Shown here one piece after another: positions 37,531 to 45,738 of a stretch of 50,988 nt of DNA; position 1 is the stretch's first letter; the number at the start of each line of letters is the position of its first letter. A program made the translations under genes and the position numbers. This DNA is from a virus. Location: the IMG/VR virus record IMGVR_UViG_3300037261_000025, positions 1 to 50,988 of that record. The stretch is one strand, 5' to 3'. The notes under the pieces are model-generated. The model saw only the letters and a list, made by a program, of their open reading frames with translations. It was not told the DNA's origin and did not search any database.

Positions 37531-39782
37531 GCTGCAACCCCTTGAGACATTGGCTGCTGCGGTTCAGTAGATGGGGACTGTGCCAGCGTGTGCTGGTGCG
37601 CAAGGTTCATCTTCGCCACGTCATGAGCGACTCCGTGGTCTTGCTCACGGATGGCCCGCAGGTGTGTCGTGGCGGTGCGCAAGTTGTTTCCTTCTTCCTT
37701 GATCTGAGTATCTTTGAGCTTTGTTTCTGCCGTGATCTTGGTGGCTTCGAGCTTGACTTGGTGGCCTGTCATCTTTTCCTGCACCTTGGCATTTAGGTCT
37801 TGAATGACCTTTGCCTGCTTTTGCAGTTGGTCCTGTAGATGCGCGATATTGGGGTCGTCGTTGGTGAAGAATCGACTGCCGTCGCTGTATCCCATGTGCC
37901 CGAAAATCTCTTTCCCGATCTCTGCCAGGTTCAGTCCTGGGACGGGCTCCTTAACCATTCCGATGTAGGTTTGCATGCCTGCGAGGAACTTCTGCAGCTT
38001 CATCTGCGGGTCGGTCGCACCCATACCGACGTTGACCGTGAGGGTGAGTTCTTTTTCCAGTAGCTCGTCCGTCACCTCGTCAAGACCGAACTTCTGCATC
38101 AACTGAGCTTTCTTCGCGACCAGCGAAAGAATCGTCTTGTCGGTCTCGTATTTCTGCTCAAGCAACACCAGTTGGCGAAGTATCGGCTGTACGAACGTCT
38201 CCACGTAAGTGCGCAGCAGGTACTCCACAAGCGTTCCGGTTGACTGCTGCAAGATAGCCATGTTGCGTGCCGGTCCTGCAATGCCTTTGTCGGCCATGAC
38301 CTGCCCGGCGCTGAAGTTGCCAAGCAGGTCGTTCATGTCATTGTCGATACGGCCCTGTTCTTCGTATGCGCTTGCTGTAACGTCTGGCCACGTAATTTCG
38401 CGTACATCGGATTGTGGGTCTTCCATCATCACCGCGCCGCCTGGTACGTTGCGCATGAGACCTGAAATGTCCACGTCTCGCCCGCGCTTCACAAACCATT
38501 TTTTGTTCAGTACAAATTTGACGTTATCAATGCGCTGATTCGCGACTTCGTTGGCTTCCTCGCTGAGTCCCTTGCCGAGCATCGGCAGAGAGGAAGGCAT
38601 GATCCTGTGCGTCTCGATGATGCAGTGGCCCATGACATAGGGGCGCTGTCCATGAAATACGGTTTCAATCAACGGACGAGGTGACGTGAGCAACGCCTTG
38701 TCGCTGAGCGTGTAAAACTCCACATCCGACCCGTCGCGCCGGTGAATGTGGCGCTGCACCCAGATGATTTCGTAGTCCGGCAGAGACTTCCCGTCTGGTG
38801 CATACGGGTCTTCTCGGTCCTTTCCGCGTGCCGACCTAGTGCTGTCAGACATCGTGTCGGTTGCGCTGCGAAGCAGTCCTTCACCGAGTCTGCGCCATAC
38901 TCCCTGTTCCATCTTTTCCATCACGTCCATGACGTACATCGGGATAAGCTGTATCACGTATGGACTGGAGTTGATCGGGTCCATCCAGTTCGCTCCAGGA
39001 TCGATGCGAAGATTCTCGATCGGGAACAAATCCACTACTGGCTTGTCTACCTTTGGCTTTGGTGCTTCAACGGACACCGGTGCTGCGCCGAACGCCTTGT
39101 ATTCGTCAAGGCTTGGCGGATCGAGCGGGTCGCCTCCAGCGGGTTGCGTCAATTGAGGAAGAACCGACTCAGCACCTTCTGGCAACTTCGCGGCTTCCTG
39201 GTCTGGGTATTCCTCGTCGGTCTGGGCTGCTCCCATCGAAATCGGGCCTTCTGGCTCAGGCTCTGACCGTTCGTCTGATGCCTGATAGTCCCAGTAAATA
39301 TGCGCGCACGCAACGCCGACTGTCTGGGCATCCTGCAATCCGCCCAACACAACCTGATACCAAGGGATCGACTTTGTAAGTCGGTACTGAAGCAACTCCT
39401 TCATGATGGTGGCGCTGGCCACCTCCACCTTGTTGCTAGGGTCCAGTGCCGTCACACTGGTGGTGTCCATGTTGCTGAAGAAAGCAGCCGCAGCGGCGGC
39501 TTCGTTCTTTCGGATGATGGCGCGCATCTTTGGTCGGTAAAGCCTGCTGCGCTTCTCAAATGCGGCTGTGTTGTACTTGCTGTCCCCGGCGTGCTGATTG
39601 TTGAATGCGCGGATCGAGTCGTCCCAGTTCTTTCGGTAGTTGTTGTCCACGTAGGACGTACTGTCTCTGTAGGCGTCTTGCGCACGCTTGAGCCAGTCAC
39701 CGTCACCGTAGCCACCGGACTGTCCGTCTTGCGGGCCTTGTTGCGCGGTAGGGGCGAGGTTGTTTTGGTTGATGACGCCCAT
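37527..39782 (-). CDS. Portal protein (P22 gp1-like)
   Basis: 751 residues, the right size for a P22-type portal. N-terminal SYVDNNYRKNWDDSIRAFNN, RSRLYRPKMRAIIRKNEAAA and FFSNMDTTSVTALDPSNKVE; later IPWYQVVLGGLQDAQTVGVA, NLRIDPGANWMDPINSSPYV and EEANEVANQRIDNVKFVLNK; the C-terminal third has long helices and a Gln/Ala-rich end (QHTLAQSPSTEPQQPM). Forms the dodecameric DNA entry ring. Located between the terminase region and scaffold, the usual order. Confidence 0.9.
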   Translation of the reverse strand: MGVINQNNLAPTAQQGPQDGQSGGYGDGDWLKRAQDAYRDSTSYVDNNYRKNWDDSIRAFNNQHAGDSKYNTAAFEKRSRLYRPKMRAIIRKNEAAAAAAFFSNMDTTSVTALDPSNKVEVASATIMKELLQYRLTKSIPWYQVVLGGLQDAQTVGVACAHIYWDYQASDERSEPEPEGPISMGAAQTDEEYPDQEAAKLPEGAESVLPQLTQPAGGDPLDPPSLDEYKAFGAAPVSVEAPKPKVDKPVVDLFPIENLRIDPGANWMDPINSSPYVIQLIPMYVMDVMEKMEQGVWRRLGEGLLRSATDTMSDSTRSARGKDREDPYAPDGKSLPDYEIIWVQRHIHRRDGSDVEFYTLSDKALLTSPRPLIETVFHGQRPYVMGHCIIETHRIMPSSLPMLGKGLSEEANEVANQRIDNVKFVLNKKWFVKRGRDVDISGLMRNVPGGAVMMEDPQSDVREITWPDVTASAYEEQGRIDNDMNDLLGNFSAGQVMADKGIAGPARNMAILQQSTGTLVEYLLRTYVETFVQPILRQLVLLEQKYETDKTILSLVAKKAQLMQKFGLDEVTDELLEKELTLTVNVGMGATDPQMKLQKFLAGMQTYIGMVKEPVPGLNLAEIGKEIFGHMGYSDGSRFFTNDDPNIAHLQDQLQKQAKVIQDLNAKVQEKMTGHQVKLEATKITAETKLKDTQIKEEGNNLRTATTHLRAIREQDHGVAHDVAKMNLAHQHTLAQSPSTEPQQPMSQGVAA

Positions 39783-40129
39783 TAGAGTTTCACCTGCAGT
39801 TCATTGGCAACGGAAAACGGCAAACCTTCATTGCGTTTCACGCCTACGGCTCGGTCATCGTACAAAGCAATCATGCCGCTGTCCTTTTTGTTTGTGATCT
39901 GCAGCACCTTACCGATGTGTTCGTTGCACCACTTCCGAATGGCTGGATGCGGGGCACGGGCAGTGAAGATGCGAACTTCGTAGCCAGCCTTTATCCATCC
40001 TTTGACCTTCCCAACCATGGGCGCGATGGGCTTTCCGACATGTTCATCACCACGATACTCATCGTAGTAGGCCAACGTACCGTCGAGATCCACCCCAATC
40101 CACTGATCATGAAAGTCATCTTTCTTCAT
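39782..40129 (-). CDS. HAD-like phosphatase-family protein
   Basis: 115 residues. IGVDLDGTLAYYDEYRGDEH carries the HAD nucleophile motif DxDGT(L). EVRIFTARAPHPAIRKWCNE corresponds to motif II (T-A-R). SGMIALYDDRAVGVKRNE corresponds to motif IV (Y-DDRA). All key residues are present. Such compact HAD proteins are common in phages, usually annotated as 5'(3')-deoxyribonucleotidase-like or PNK-phosphatase-like. The substrate is not determined. Overlaps the portal gene boundary. Confidence 0.82.
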   Translation of the reverse strand: MKKDDFHDQWIGVDLDGTLAYYDEYRGDEHVGKPIAPMVGKVKGWIKAGYEVRIFTARAPHPAIRKWCNEHIGKVLQITNKKDSGMIALYDDRAVGVKRNEGLPFSVANELQVKL

Positions 40130-40293
40130 AACTCGCTACACGCTTTCGTGAATTCAGGCCACCACGAGGCATTCTGGTGCGCAAAAATCCAGCTAACCAT
40201 AACCAAGGTCGCGGGCTTACGGTCCTTGTCCTGGATGTAGTCGATGATAGATGACAGCATCGGCCACTCAGGGAGGGATTTGAATTTTCCCAT
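40126..40293 (-). CDS. Small hypothetical protein (55 aa)
   Basis: ATG 40293 overlaps the upstream stop (TGATG), so I prefer it to an earlier start at 40314. 55 residues: MGKFKSLPEWPMLSSIIDYI, then KPATLVMVSWIFAHQNASWW. A short hydrophobic/aromatic core, no clear membrane span. Coupled to the HAD gene. Function unknown. Confidence 0.6.
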   Translation of the reverse strand: MGKFKSLPEWPMLSSIIDYIQDKDRKPATLVMVSWIFAHQNASWWPEFTKACSEL

Positions 40294-40553
40294 CAAGAGA
40301 ATGACTCGTCCCACTTCTTGCCGAGTTCACCCTTGTCTACTCCGCCGTTGGAGTTTGAAGCACCAGCTTCATCAAGTACCTTCTTCATCCTATCATTCCT
40401 GTCCTTGATGACTTCAATGGTGCTCTTGGATTTGGCAGGAGCAGACGCAGCAGGCTTAGGTTTCGGTTCCTCGGTGAACTTCTCCTTTGGGCTGGTGATC
40501 TTTTCCCAGAGAGATTTCTCTTTCTTGGGAGGTTCAAGGTCTGGAAGTGGCAT
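40293..40553 (-). CDS. Small charged protein (86 aa)
   Basis: Start at ATG 40553, with GGAGAT 4 bases upstream. 86 residues, Lys/Glu/Pro-rich: MPLPDLEPPKKEKSLWEKIT, a low-complexity middle (KPKPAASAPAKSK), then a helix STIEVIKDRNDRMKKVLDEA. Disordered, likely a minor head-assembly component by position only. Confidence 0.62.
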   Translation of the reverse strand: MPLPDLEPPKKEKSLWEKITSPKEKFTEEPKPKPAASAPAKSKSTIEVIKDRNDRMKKVLDEAGASNSNGGVDKGELGKKWDESFS

Positions 40554-40555
40554 GA

Positions 40556-40858
40556 TTATCTCCGTTGAATTTGACCGAAATGCTGATTCCAAGGCTGACC
40601 GACTTCGCCCGCATTGTGCCCGGCTTGCTGGAGGTGGGCGGGCTGGGCCATGCCGACAGGGGAGGCCATCTGCGCAGGTTGTGCCGCATTGACTCCCTGA
40701 TGAACAGCCTCCCCGACTGCGGCGCGAATCGGCGCGGCCATTCCCACAGGCGCGGCCATTGGTTGTTGTGCTTGAATATGTGCGGGACCGGCCATCCCAA
40801 CAGCCGGTGCTGCGGGTTGCGGACCAAATGCCCGGACTGCGTTTTGAATACTTGCCAT
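40556..40858 (-). CDS. Ala/Gln/Pro-rich low-complexity protein (100 aa)
   Basis: 100 residues starting MASIQNAVRAFGPQPAAPAV. The motif G/P-M-A-x-P-x-H/I recurs (PVGMAAPIR, SPVGMAQPAH). No fold is predicted by eye. The plus strand is also open here, but its product has no ribosome site. It follows the module between portal and terminase. Function unknown. Confidence 0.6.
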   Translation of the reverse strand: MASIQNAVRAFGPQPAAPAVGMAGPAHIQAQQPMAAPVGMAAPIRAAVGEAVHQGVNAAQPAQMASPVGMAQPAHLQQAGHNAGEVGQPWNQHFGQIQRR

Positions 40859-40866
40859 GTTGACTC

Positions 40867-41220
40867 CTAATTCAGTTGATACTCAGCGCCGAACTCACCA
40901 TTCCAACGACCACGAGGCAAACCCATGCGCTCCAATAATTCGCCACCAGCCAGCATGGCCATATGTGCGAGTGCCTTTGGCGTGAACCCCTTGCCGCCAT
41001 CGATTGTGTAACCGTACCGGGCGTCACCAGCCATGTGCTTTACCACCAGCGTCATGCCCGGAGCCCATCCGACCATCCACGGGTGGTCAGGATAGGCCTT
41101 GCACAGCAACGTGGCCACCTCTTTGGCCTTGTGCTCCATCTCGATTGATTCTGCGTCTACAGACGTAACCTCGACGGTCTGCACGTCAACATCGATTTGC
41201 CGGTCGTGAATATTGCTCAT
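40867..41220 (-). CDS. Hypothetical protein (117 aa)
   Basis: 117 residues. VEVTSVDAESIEMEHKAKEV, then LCKAYPDHPWMVGWAPGMTL, LVVKHMAGDARYGYTIDG and ALAHMAMLAGGELLERMGLP. The middle has a W-x-V-x-W pattern and the C-terminus ends GRWNGEFGAEYQLN. This pattern of a beta domain followed by a helix is repeatedly found in phages near terminase genes, but its function is unknown. Confidence 0.68.
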   Translation of the reverse strand: MSNIHDRQIDVDVQTVEVTSVDAESIEMEHKAKEVATLLCKAYPDHPWMVGWAPGMTLVVKHMAGDARYGYTIDGGKGFTPKALAHMAMLAGGELLERMGLPRGRWNGEFGAEYQLN

Positions 41221-41423
41221 GACACCAATGGGGATGGGTTCGGAATGAGGACGGGTTTCGGCTCAGCCACAGGGGCCTGGGAGGCGGTATCGGTAGCGAT
41301 GTTGTACGCAGCATTGGCTTGGACCGCAGCAATTCCGTCGAGTCTGCCTTGTTCGTATACCGCTTGGACAGCCGCCTCATGGGAATGGCTGAAGTTCTCA
41401 GCGTAGGTTTGCAGTGGGCTCAT
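41217..41423 (-). CDS. Small hypothetical protein (68 aa)
   Basis: 68 residues: MSPLQTYAENFSHSHEAAVQ, VYEQGRLDGIAAVQANAAYN and a Pro-rich end (APVAEPKPVLIPNPSPLVS). The stop overlaps the next start. Function unknown. Confidence 0.6.
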   Translation of the reverse strand: MSPLQTYAENFSHSHEAAVQAVYEQGRLDGIAAVQANAAYNIATDTASQAPVAEPKPVLIPNPSPLVS

Positions 41424-41498
41424 GTGTGCTCCGTTGGTTTGGCGGAATTATGCCGTAGTCTTTTGCTGTGATAATGATTATTCTGTTCGCTGCTTCTA

Positions 41499-41708
41499 TC
41501 ATGCCAAGTTCGGATTGTAAATACCTGTGTTGTTTTTGTCTGTGGAATCGTACTTGCGCCCGTTGCTGAACTCATAGACTCCGTGGTCTGGCGCATTGAA
41601 CTCGCTTCCCCATGCGCGCTGAGCCAGTTCGTTCCATGATATCGCTCTAGAGACAACCGCGTTCCCGAGGTTGTTGATGTTAACTGCTGCGGGTGGATTC
41701 GTTGCCAT
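41499..41708 (-). CDS. Small hypothetical protein (69 aa)
   Basis: Start ATG 41708 (GGAG upstream; a longer frame is not supported). 69 residues: MATNPPAAVNINNLGNAVVS, ISWNELAQRAWGSEFNAPDH and FSNGRKYDSTDKNNTG. Asn/Gly-rich; no domain. Its start lies inside the end of the next upstream gene (29-base overlap). The 75 bases downstream of it (41424-41498) hold nothing clear. Confidence 0.6.
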   Translation of the reverse strand: MATNPPAAVNINNLGNAVVSRAISWNELAQRAWGSEFNAPDHGVYEFSNGRKYDSTDKNNTGIYNPNLA

Positions 41709-41901
41709 TTTGGTTCTCCATGAATCTCTCGAATACCTCAATGCTGGCGCTCAGCGCGTCCACATCATCCCTGACATTTTGCACGTCATGCTCCATGTTC
41801 GACAGCGCCTGACTACGCATTTTCAGCCTTTCGCGCATTTGTTTCAACTGGCTTTCGATCAGTTGGCGCGGCGTGGGTTCACGGTTCAATAGACTGGTCA
41901 T
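41680..41901 (-). CDS. Small coiled-coil protein (73 aa)
   Basis: 73 residues: MTSLLNREPTPRQLIESQLK, MRERLKMRSQALSNMEHDVQ and VDALSASIEVFERFMENQ. Strong heptad-like coiled coil. Position next to the terminase suggests an assembly or packaging helper, but nothing specific is visible. Confidence 0.62.
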   Translation of the reverse strand: MTSLLNREPTPRQLIESQLKQMRERLKMRSQALSNMEHDVQNVRDDVDALSASIEVFERFMENQNGNESTRSS

Positions 41902-42088
41902 GCCCCAAATCCTTCAAAATTCCGACCAGGCGGCTGATGATCTTCACAGAGTTTCCGGTGCACTCAATGCGGGAGCGCTCGCCTTCTATCTTCGTGTACG
42001 TGAATCCCGCCACAATGGTGTCGCCGCGCATAAGGCGTGCAACAACTTCTGTGTGCTCCAAACCATCAGGTGTATTCTGGCTCAGCAT
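41879..42088 (-). CDS. Small hypothetical protein (69 aa)
   Basis: Start ATG 42088 lies inside the terminase C-terminus (23-base overlap). 69 residues: MLSQNTPDGLEHTEVVARLM, RGDTIVAGFTYTKIEGERSR, then KIISRLVGILKDLGHDQSIE. Mixed alpha/beta, acidic end. Function unknown. Confidence 0.58.
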   Translation of the reverse strand: MLSQNTPDGLEHTEVVARLMRGDTIVAGFTYTKIEGERSRIECTGNSVKIISRLVGILKDLGHDQSIEP

Positions 42089-43709
42089 ATGATGGCTCGT
42101 TGCGTTTTGGGGCCATCGGCTCCATGTCATAAATTCGGGCCGCAGCGTCGATTGCGTCCTTCAGACCGTGCGGAAAGTAGTGGAATTGTAGCTTCAATTG
42201 CGCAGTTAGGTCATACATATTACCGTGCTCATCCTTCCGTCGGATTTGCCGAGCGATTCGGTAGTCGTATCCAGTTCCGGCCATCTGGCGCTGGTTTCTG
42301 GTGAGATTTTTCTCATCCGTCTCATAGGGCAGGAAGAACTTGTGCGACTTGCAGTCTGGCACCAGCCGCTGCACGCGGTCCGTCTTTGAGCCCTCGCCGT
42401 CACGTGGCCAAGCCAACTCCTTTACTTCAAATCGCGGTCGATCTGGCAACCGCATTTGCTCCTTAAAGTAGTCTAGATCAGCCTGTGCACCGAAAGACTC
42501 GTAGCCCATCTTGACCTGCTGCACGCCTGTGGCGTTTTGCCACTTTATGTACATCCGGGAAAAGTTCTCCCACCGCTCCTGCAGGTCCATTTTGTGGTTG
42601 AAGCCATCCAAAAGATACTTGTTGTTCCCGGCGTCGATGCCGATGACAATGATTGCTGTGTTTGCGCTGTCCTTTTTCTTTGACCGAGCCGGATCGCACA
42701 GGACGTACACAGCCAGCGTCTCGGGCCTGACCTCGTAGACCTGCAGGTCAGTGATGTCAAAGATGCGTTGCTCTCCTGACAGCGGATTTTGAAGGTACTG
42801 ACAAGCAATGTCGCTGTCGGTGTTCTTCAATAGCCTTTTCTCCCACTCACCCTGCGGGAAATACACCGGTCTACCCTCTCTTGTGCCGTCATGCGTGGCC
42901 GGGTAGATGCGCGGCTTCAGGGCTCCACGGGAAATAACCCAGTCATAGGTGTCAGCGTAGGAGTATCGAGTCCCGATCATCCATTCTTCGCCGCCAACCG
43001 TCCCAAGCGATTGACTCAGCGAGTATGCGTTTGTGGTCTTTTCGCTTTGCTCTGGAGTGGAGACTGATTTGTCTGTGACAACATCGTCGTATATCCTGAG
43101 TCGATAGTGTTTACCTATGGGCTGGCCGTCAATCAGGCCAGATGCCTCGACCGTGGCCTCCTTGGAGTTGCCCTTGCGCTTGACTACGATCCCGTCAGTC
43201 GACCACCGCTGTGCCTGCTTGCTTGGGTCATCCCAGAGTATTTCCGGGAAAGCCGCCTTTAGACGACCATTTGTCTCTAGCTCGACCTTGATCTGCCGCA
43301 GGAAGTCCACCGCAAGTGTGCCGACATTGCTAAAAATGCCGATTGTGATCTCTGGGTCTTGGAGGATTCGCTGGATTGACCCACCGAATGTAATCACGGT
43401 ACTCTTGTAATGCTCTCTGGCCCATAGATCAATGTGCCCTGCTGGGTCTGCTTCTACCTCCCGACAGCGAGCATAGATCCACGGATGTAGCATGTCCTTG
43501 CGTGCGCACATCTGGACGAGCAGAAAGTACCTATCCCACAAGCACAGCGCACGAACGCCTGTGATGTCCTTGCCGCCGTCTGTGATACGGTCCCACGCGG
43601 CGAACAACTCAGACCCGAACGGGAGGTCCTGAGTGGCGAGTCTCATCGACCGTCGAGTTTCTCGGCTAAATGGATCACCAGAATCCACAGCGCCATACCC
43701 AATACCCAA
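42066..43709 (-). CDS. terL: Terminase large subunit
   Basis: 547 residues. ATPase: LWAREHYKSTVITFGGSIQR has the adapted Walker A (REHYKST), LRIYDDVVTDKSVSTPEQSE the Walker B (YDDVV) and SLGTVGGEEWMIGTRYSYAD the coupling segment. Nuclease: VYVLCDPARSKKKDSANTA (first Asp), MGYESFGAQADLDYFKEQMR, and HYFPHGLKDAIDAAARIYDM (late Asp). This is the headful-type motor of this podovirus family. Start uncertain: TTG 43709, or GTG 43688. Small-subunit gene upstream, portal downstream. Confidence 0.9.
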   Translation of the reverse strand: MGIGYGAVDSGDPFSRETRRSMRLATQDLPFGSELFAAWDRITDGGKDITGVRALCLWDRYFLLVQMCARKDMLHPWIYARCREVEADPAGHIDLWAREHYKSTVITFGGSIQRILQDPEITIGIFSNVGTLAVDFLRQIKVELETNGRLKAAFPEILWDDPSKQAQRWSTDGIVVKRKGNSKEATVEASGLIDGQPIGKHYRLRIYDDVVTDKSVSTPEQSEKTTNAYSLSQSLGTVGGEEWMIGTRYSYADTYDWVISRGALKPRIYPATHDGTREGRPVYFPQGEWEKRLLKNTDSDIACQYLQNPLSGEQRIFDITDLQVYEVRPETLAVYVLCDPARSKKKDSANTAIIVIGIDAGNNKYLLDGFNHKMDLQERWENFSRMYIKWQNATGVQQVKMGYESFGAQADLDYFKEQMRLPDRPRFEVKELAWPRDGEGSKTDRVQRLVPDCKSHKFFLPYETDEKNLTRNQRQMAGTGYDYRIARQIRRKDEHGNMYDLTAQLKLQFHYFPHGLKDAIDAAARIYDMEPMAPKRNEPSYAEPEYT

Positions 43710-43718
43710 AAAGCATGA

Positions 43719-43922
43719 TCAGTCCAGGCTTGAGCCGTTGTAAGCCGTGCGCTTCTGGTATGCCTGATCACACATGATGTGATCCTCCAGCTTCTGCGCC
43801 ATTTCTCGATTGGGCGTCTTGTGGATCATACCGTCCAGCTCGTAGGAGCCGGTCAGGTCGCTGATGCTGCGCCAGTCTTTCGGGCAGCACTGGTGGTTTG
43901 AGTAGGTTTTCAGCTTTCTCAT
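43719..43922 (-). CDS. Small hypothetical protein (67 aa)
   Basis: 67 residues; ATG 43922 overlaps the small-terminase stop (ATGA). MRKLKTYSNHQCCPKDWRSI, then SDLTGSYELDGMIHKTPN, KLEDHIMCDQAYQKRTAYNG. One Cys pair and a C-terminal helix. Lies between both terminase genes; function unknown. Confidence 0.65.
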   Translation of the reverse strand: MRKLKTYSNHQCCPKDWRSISDLTGSYELDGMIHKTPNREMAQKLEDHIMCDQAYQKRTAYNGSSLD

Positions 43923-44404
43923 TTGCCCTCCAATTTTTTGTTAGCGTAGCTCCTAAGATCATCCTGAGACATGAGCGGGATGGACACCTCGTTATTGACC
44001 TGCACCGCCACGGCTGGAGCCTTTCCGACGAGATTTTCCTTCGCCGCGTTGATTGTAGCCGACCTGTGGCGGTAGTCGGTTTGGTCTTCGCAGTCTGCGG
44101 CCATTGCTTGTGCGACATTTTCTAGCGCCATCTTAGCAAGGTACTCCAGGCGCTTAGATATGATCGTGACCGTCTCCTCGACGGCGGTCACGATGCGGTC
44201 ATCTTGGGCCTGGAGGGCGCGTCGATATTCGATACCGGCGGTCACGATTGGTGCGACATCTTGCTCGACGCCTTTGCAGAGCTTATTTACGGCACCCTTG
44301 CTTACACCGTGCTTATCGGATATCTGACTCTGGCTCATCTGCCCCAATCGCCAGTCTGTGACGATAGCACTTGATATGGCTTTGTCTAGCGGTTTTGCTG
44401 CCAT
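43919..44404 (-). CDS. Terminase small subunit-like DNA-binding protein
   Basis: 161 residues. N-terminal HTH: AIVTDWRLGQMSQSQISDKH, GVSKGAVNKLCKGVEQDVAP (two helices with a turn at HGVSKGA). The rest is helical (DDRIVTAVEETVTIISKRLE, YLAKMALENVAQAMAADCED), as in small terminases that recognise pac/cos and oligomerise. C-terminal NEVSIPLMSQDDLRSYANKK could bind the large subunit. Position next to the large subunit supports the call. Confidence 0.75.
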   Translation of the reverse strand: MAAKPLDKAISSAIVTDWRLGQMSQSQISDKHGVSKGAVNKLCKGVEQDVAPIVTAGIEYRRALQAQDDRIVTAVEETVTIISKRLEYLAKMALENVAQAMAADCEDQTDYRHRSATINAAKENLVGKAPAVAVQVNNEVSIPLMSQDDLRSYANKKLEGK

Positions 44405-44489
44405 GTTTGGTCCTTTGATGTGCCCGCGCAGGCTACACGATGGGTTTGGCTTGTCGCCTGGGTTGAGTCATGCGTGCGGGGCGAGTGTA

Positions 44490-44699
44490 TTATGACGCTG
44501 TTTCGGATATTTCGAACAAACTCAACTGCCCGTCGGCATGCTTGATCACCCGACGGCGCGACACCACTCTCGCCGTATTTTCTTTGCCCGTGCTGAGCCC
44601 CATCTTAGCCGCGCAGACCGGCCCGAATGAGCACCCGGATATTGTCATCACCGTTGCGGTTTGTAGGGGTCGGCTACAGCGGGAACAGCGCAGAGTCAT
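44490..44699 (-). CDS. Small zinc-finger-like protein (69 aa)
   Basis: ATG 44699 chosen; a longer frame overlaps the HNH gene. 69 residues: MTLRCSRCSRPLQTATVMTI, GCSFGPVCAAKMGLSTG. Four Cys (C-x2-C, then C-x5-C) suggest a zinc ribbon of the type found in the NinX-like phage proteins. C-terminus DGQLSLFEISE. The 85 bases downstream (44405-44489) to the small-terminase gene hold no supported gene. Confidence 0.65.
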   Translation of the reverse strand: MTLRCSRCSRPLQTATVMTISGCSFGPVCAAKMGLSTGKENTARVVSRRRVIKHADGQLSLFEISETAS

Positions 44700-44701
44700 G
44701 G

Positions 44702-45001
44702 CTAAGCGAACATCCCTAGTTCTGAGCGTGTTTCCTGAGCCCACTGCCGCCCGATCTTCATGGCTTCGGCGCGTGGGAACAGAATATATCGATCGTAGCT
44801 GGCGTGGCATCCAAGGATTCCGGGACGCGTGCAGCACAGAGGAAATGTCATTCTGTCGTCGGCCTTGATCGCTTTACCATCTGGCGGCAAGTGCGCGGCT
44901 TGGCTGTATCCATGGATTCCGCACTGCTTGCACGGTAGCGCTGCTACCAGTCGTCGGTACGACTCAGAGCGCATTGGGTTTGACTTTGGGCGGGCGGTCA
45001 T
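44702..45001 (-). CDS. HNH/DUF968-like nuclease protein
   Basis: 99 residues from ATG 45001 (AAGGGG upstream; a longer frame is not supported). PCKQCGIHGYSQAAHLPPDG, DDRMTFPLCCTRPGILGCHA, SYDRYILFPRAEAMK. The C-x2-C...AH...C...GCH arrangement is that of HNH-type phage recombination nucleases (DUF968/NinG-like). The start MTARPKSNPMRSESYRRLVA is basic. Location in the recombination cluster supports it. Confidence 0.75.
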   Translation of the reverse strand: MTARPKSNPMRSESYRRLVAALPCKQCGIHGYSQAAHLPPDGKAIKADDRMTFPLCCTRPGILGCHASYDRYILFPRAEAMKIGRQWAQETRSELGMFA

Positions 45002-45053
45002 GATTTCCCCTTCGTTGCAAGAACAATTTCCAGGCATCCGGATTTGGGTGTGT

Positions 45054-45293
45054 TTAAGGCGTTTTAGGCATACGCACAATGAGCGCAGACTTGATTCTAA
45101 AAAGCTCCCACATTGCCGGGTGCATACGCCGGTCTCCAGCCTCCCATTGCTGCCACGCACGGCACGTAGAGTGCACCAGGGCAGCAGCAGCGGTTTGAGT
45201 AAGTCCCGCGATGGCTTCGCGTGCCGCTTTGATTTCTTCTGGCGTAGGATTTGAAGAAGGCCCTTTCGGGCCTCTGTTTGGGTGTGCTGTCAT
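45054..45293 (-). CDS. Cro/XRE-type small regulator
   Basis: 79 residues. Residues ~15-65: NPTPEEIKAAREAIAGLTQT, AAAALVHSTCRAWQQWEAGD, RRMHPAMWELFRIKSAL form a four-helix XRE fold with recognition helix VHSTCRAWQQWE. Many phages use such small regulators. It is separated from 45298-45612 by 4 bases and lies downstream of an operator-like dyad at 45686, so autoregulation is plausible. Confidence 0.8.
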   Translation of the reverse strand: MTAHPNRGPKGPSSNPTPEEIKAAREAIAGLTQTAAAALVHSTCRAWQQWEAGDRRMHPAMWELFRIKSALIVRMPKTP

Positions 45294-45297
45294 GGTT

Positions 45298-45612
45298 TTA
45301 CAGAGTGGCTACTAAGCCGCCCCATGCATATCCTTTTTCGCACATTTCCATCAATTTCTGAAGGCTTATAGACTTGTCAGCAATCATTTCATGAGTGCCT
45401 TCAAAGTCGATTCCTTGTCCACCAGCAGCGTCAAATGCAGAAGTCAGGCATTCCTGAGCGGCGCGAAGATAGGCGGCTTTTGCTGCGGCTTCAAACAGGC
45501 TGTAGACAAATTTTTCTTCGCGATTTCCAAGCAGGGTTTTTGCTGGCTTTGCAGGCATTAGAGCGGCGATGCTGGCGGCAGCTTGAATCATGGCATCTTG
45601 AGTGGTAGACAT
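45298..45612 (-). CDS. Hypothetical protein (104 aa)
   Basis: 104 residues: TTQDAMIQAAASIAALMPAK, NREEKFVYSLFEAAAKAAYL, RAAQECLTSAFDAAGGQG, then SISLQKLMEMCEKGYAWGG. Helical and acidic. AAGGAAATCAAA upstream of ATG 45612. It is the first gene behind the presumed promoter at ~45675, with the Cro-like regulator next. Family not recognised. Confidence 0.7.
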   Translation of the reverse strand: MSTTQDAMIQAAASIAALMPAKPAKTLLGNREEKFVYSLFEAAAKAAYLRAAQECLTSAFDAAGGQGIDFEGTHEMIADKSISLQKLMEMCEKGYAWGGLVATL

Positions 45613-45674
45613 TTTGATTTCCTTAGCCCCTGTACCCGAGGCGCGGTGGTCAGCGATTTTGCTGGCCTGAATGA

Positions 45675-45708
45675 ATTATATATCGAAATACGAGCATTGC
45701 GCGTATTT
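45675..45708 (-). promoter_or_regulatory. Operator-like dyad with adjacent TATAAT box
   Basis: AAATACG (45686-45692) and CGTATTT (45702-45708), extended inward to AAATACGAGCA/TGCGCGTATTT with one mismatch, form a 23-base dyad. Just downstream on the minus strand is TATAAT (complement of ATTATA at 45675-45680), which would drive 45298-45612 and the Cro-like gene. No good -35 box. The dyad overlaps where -35 would be, fitting a repressor site. Confidence 0.5.
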
Positions 45709-45738
45709 GTGAAAAATAAAAACACACCAAAATCCGGA

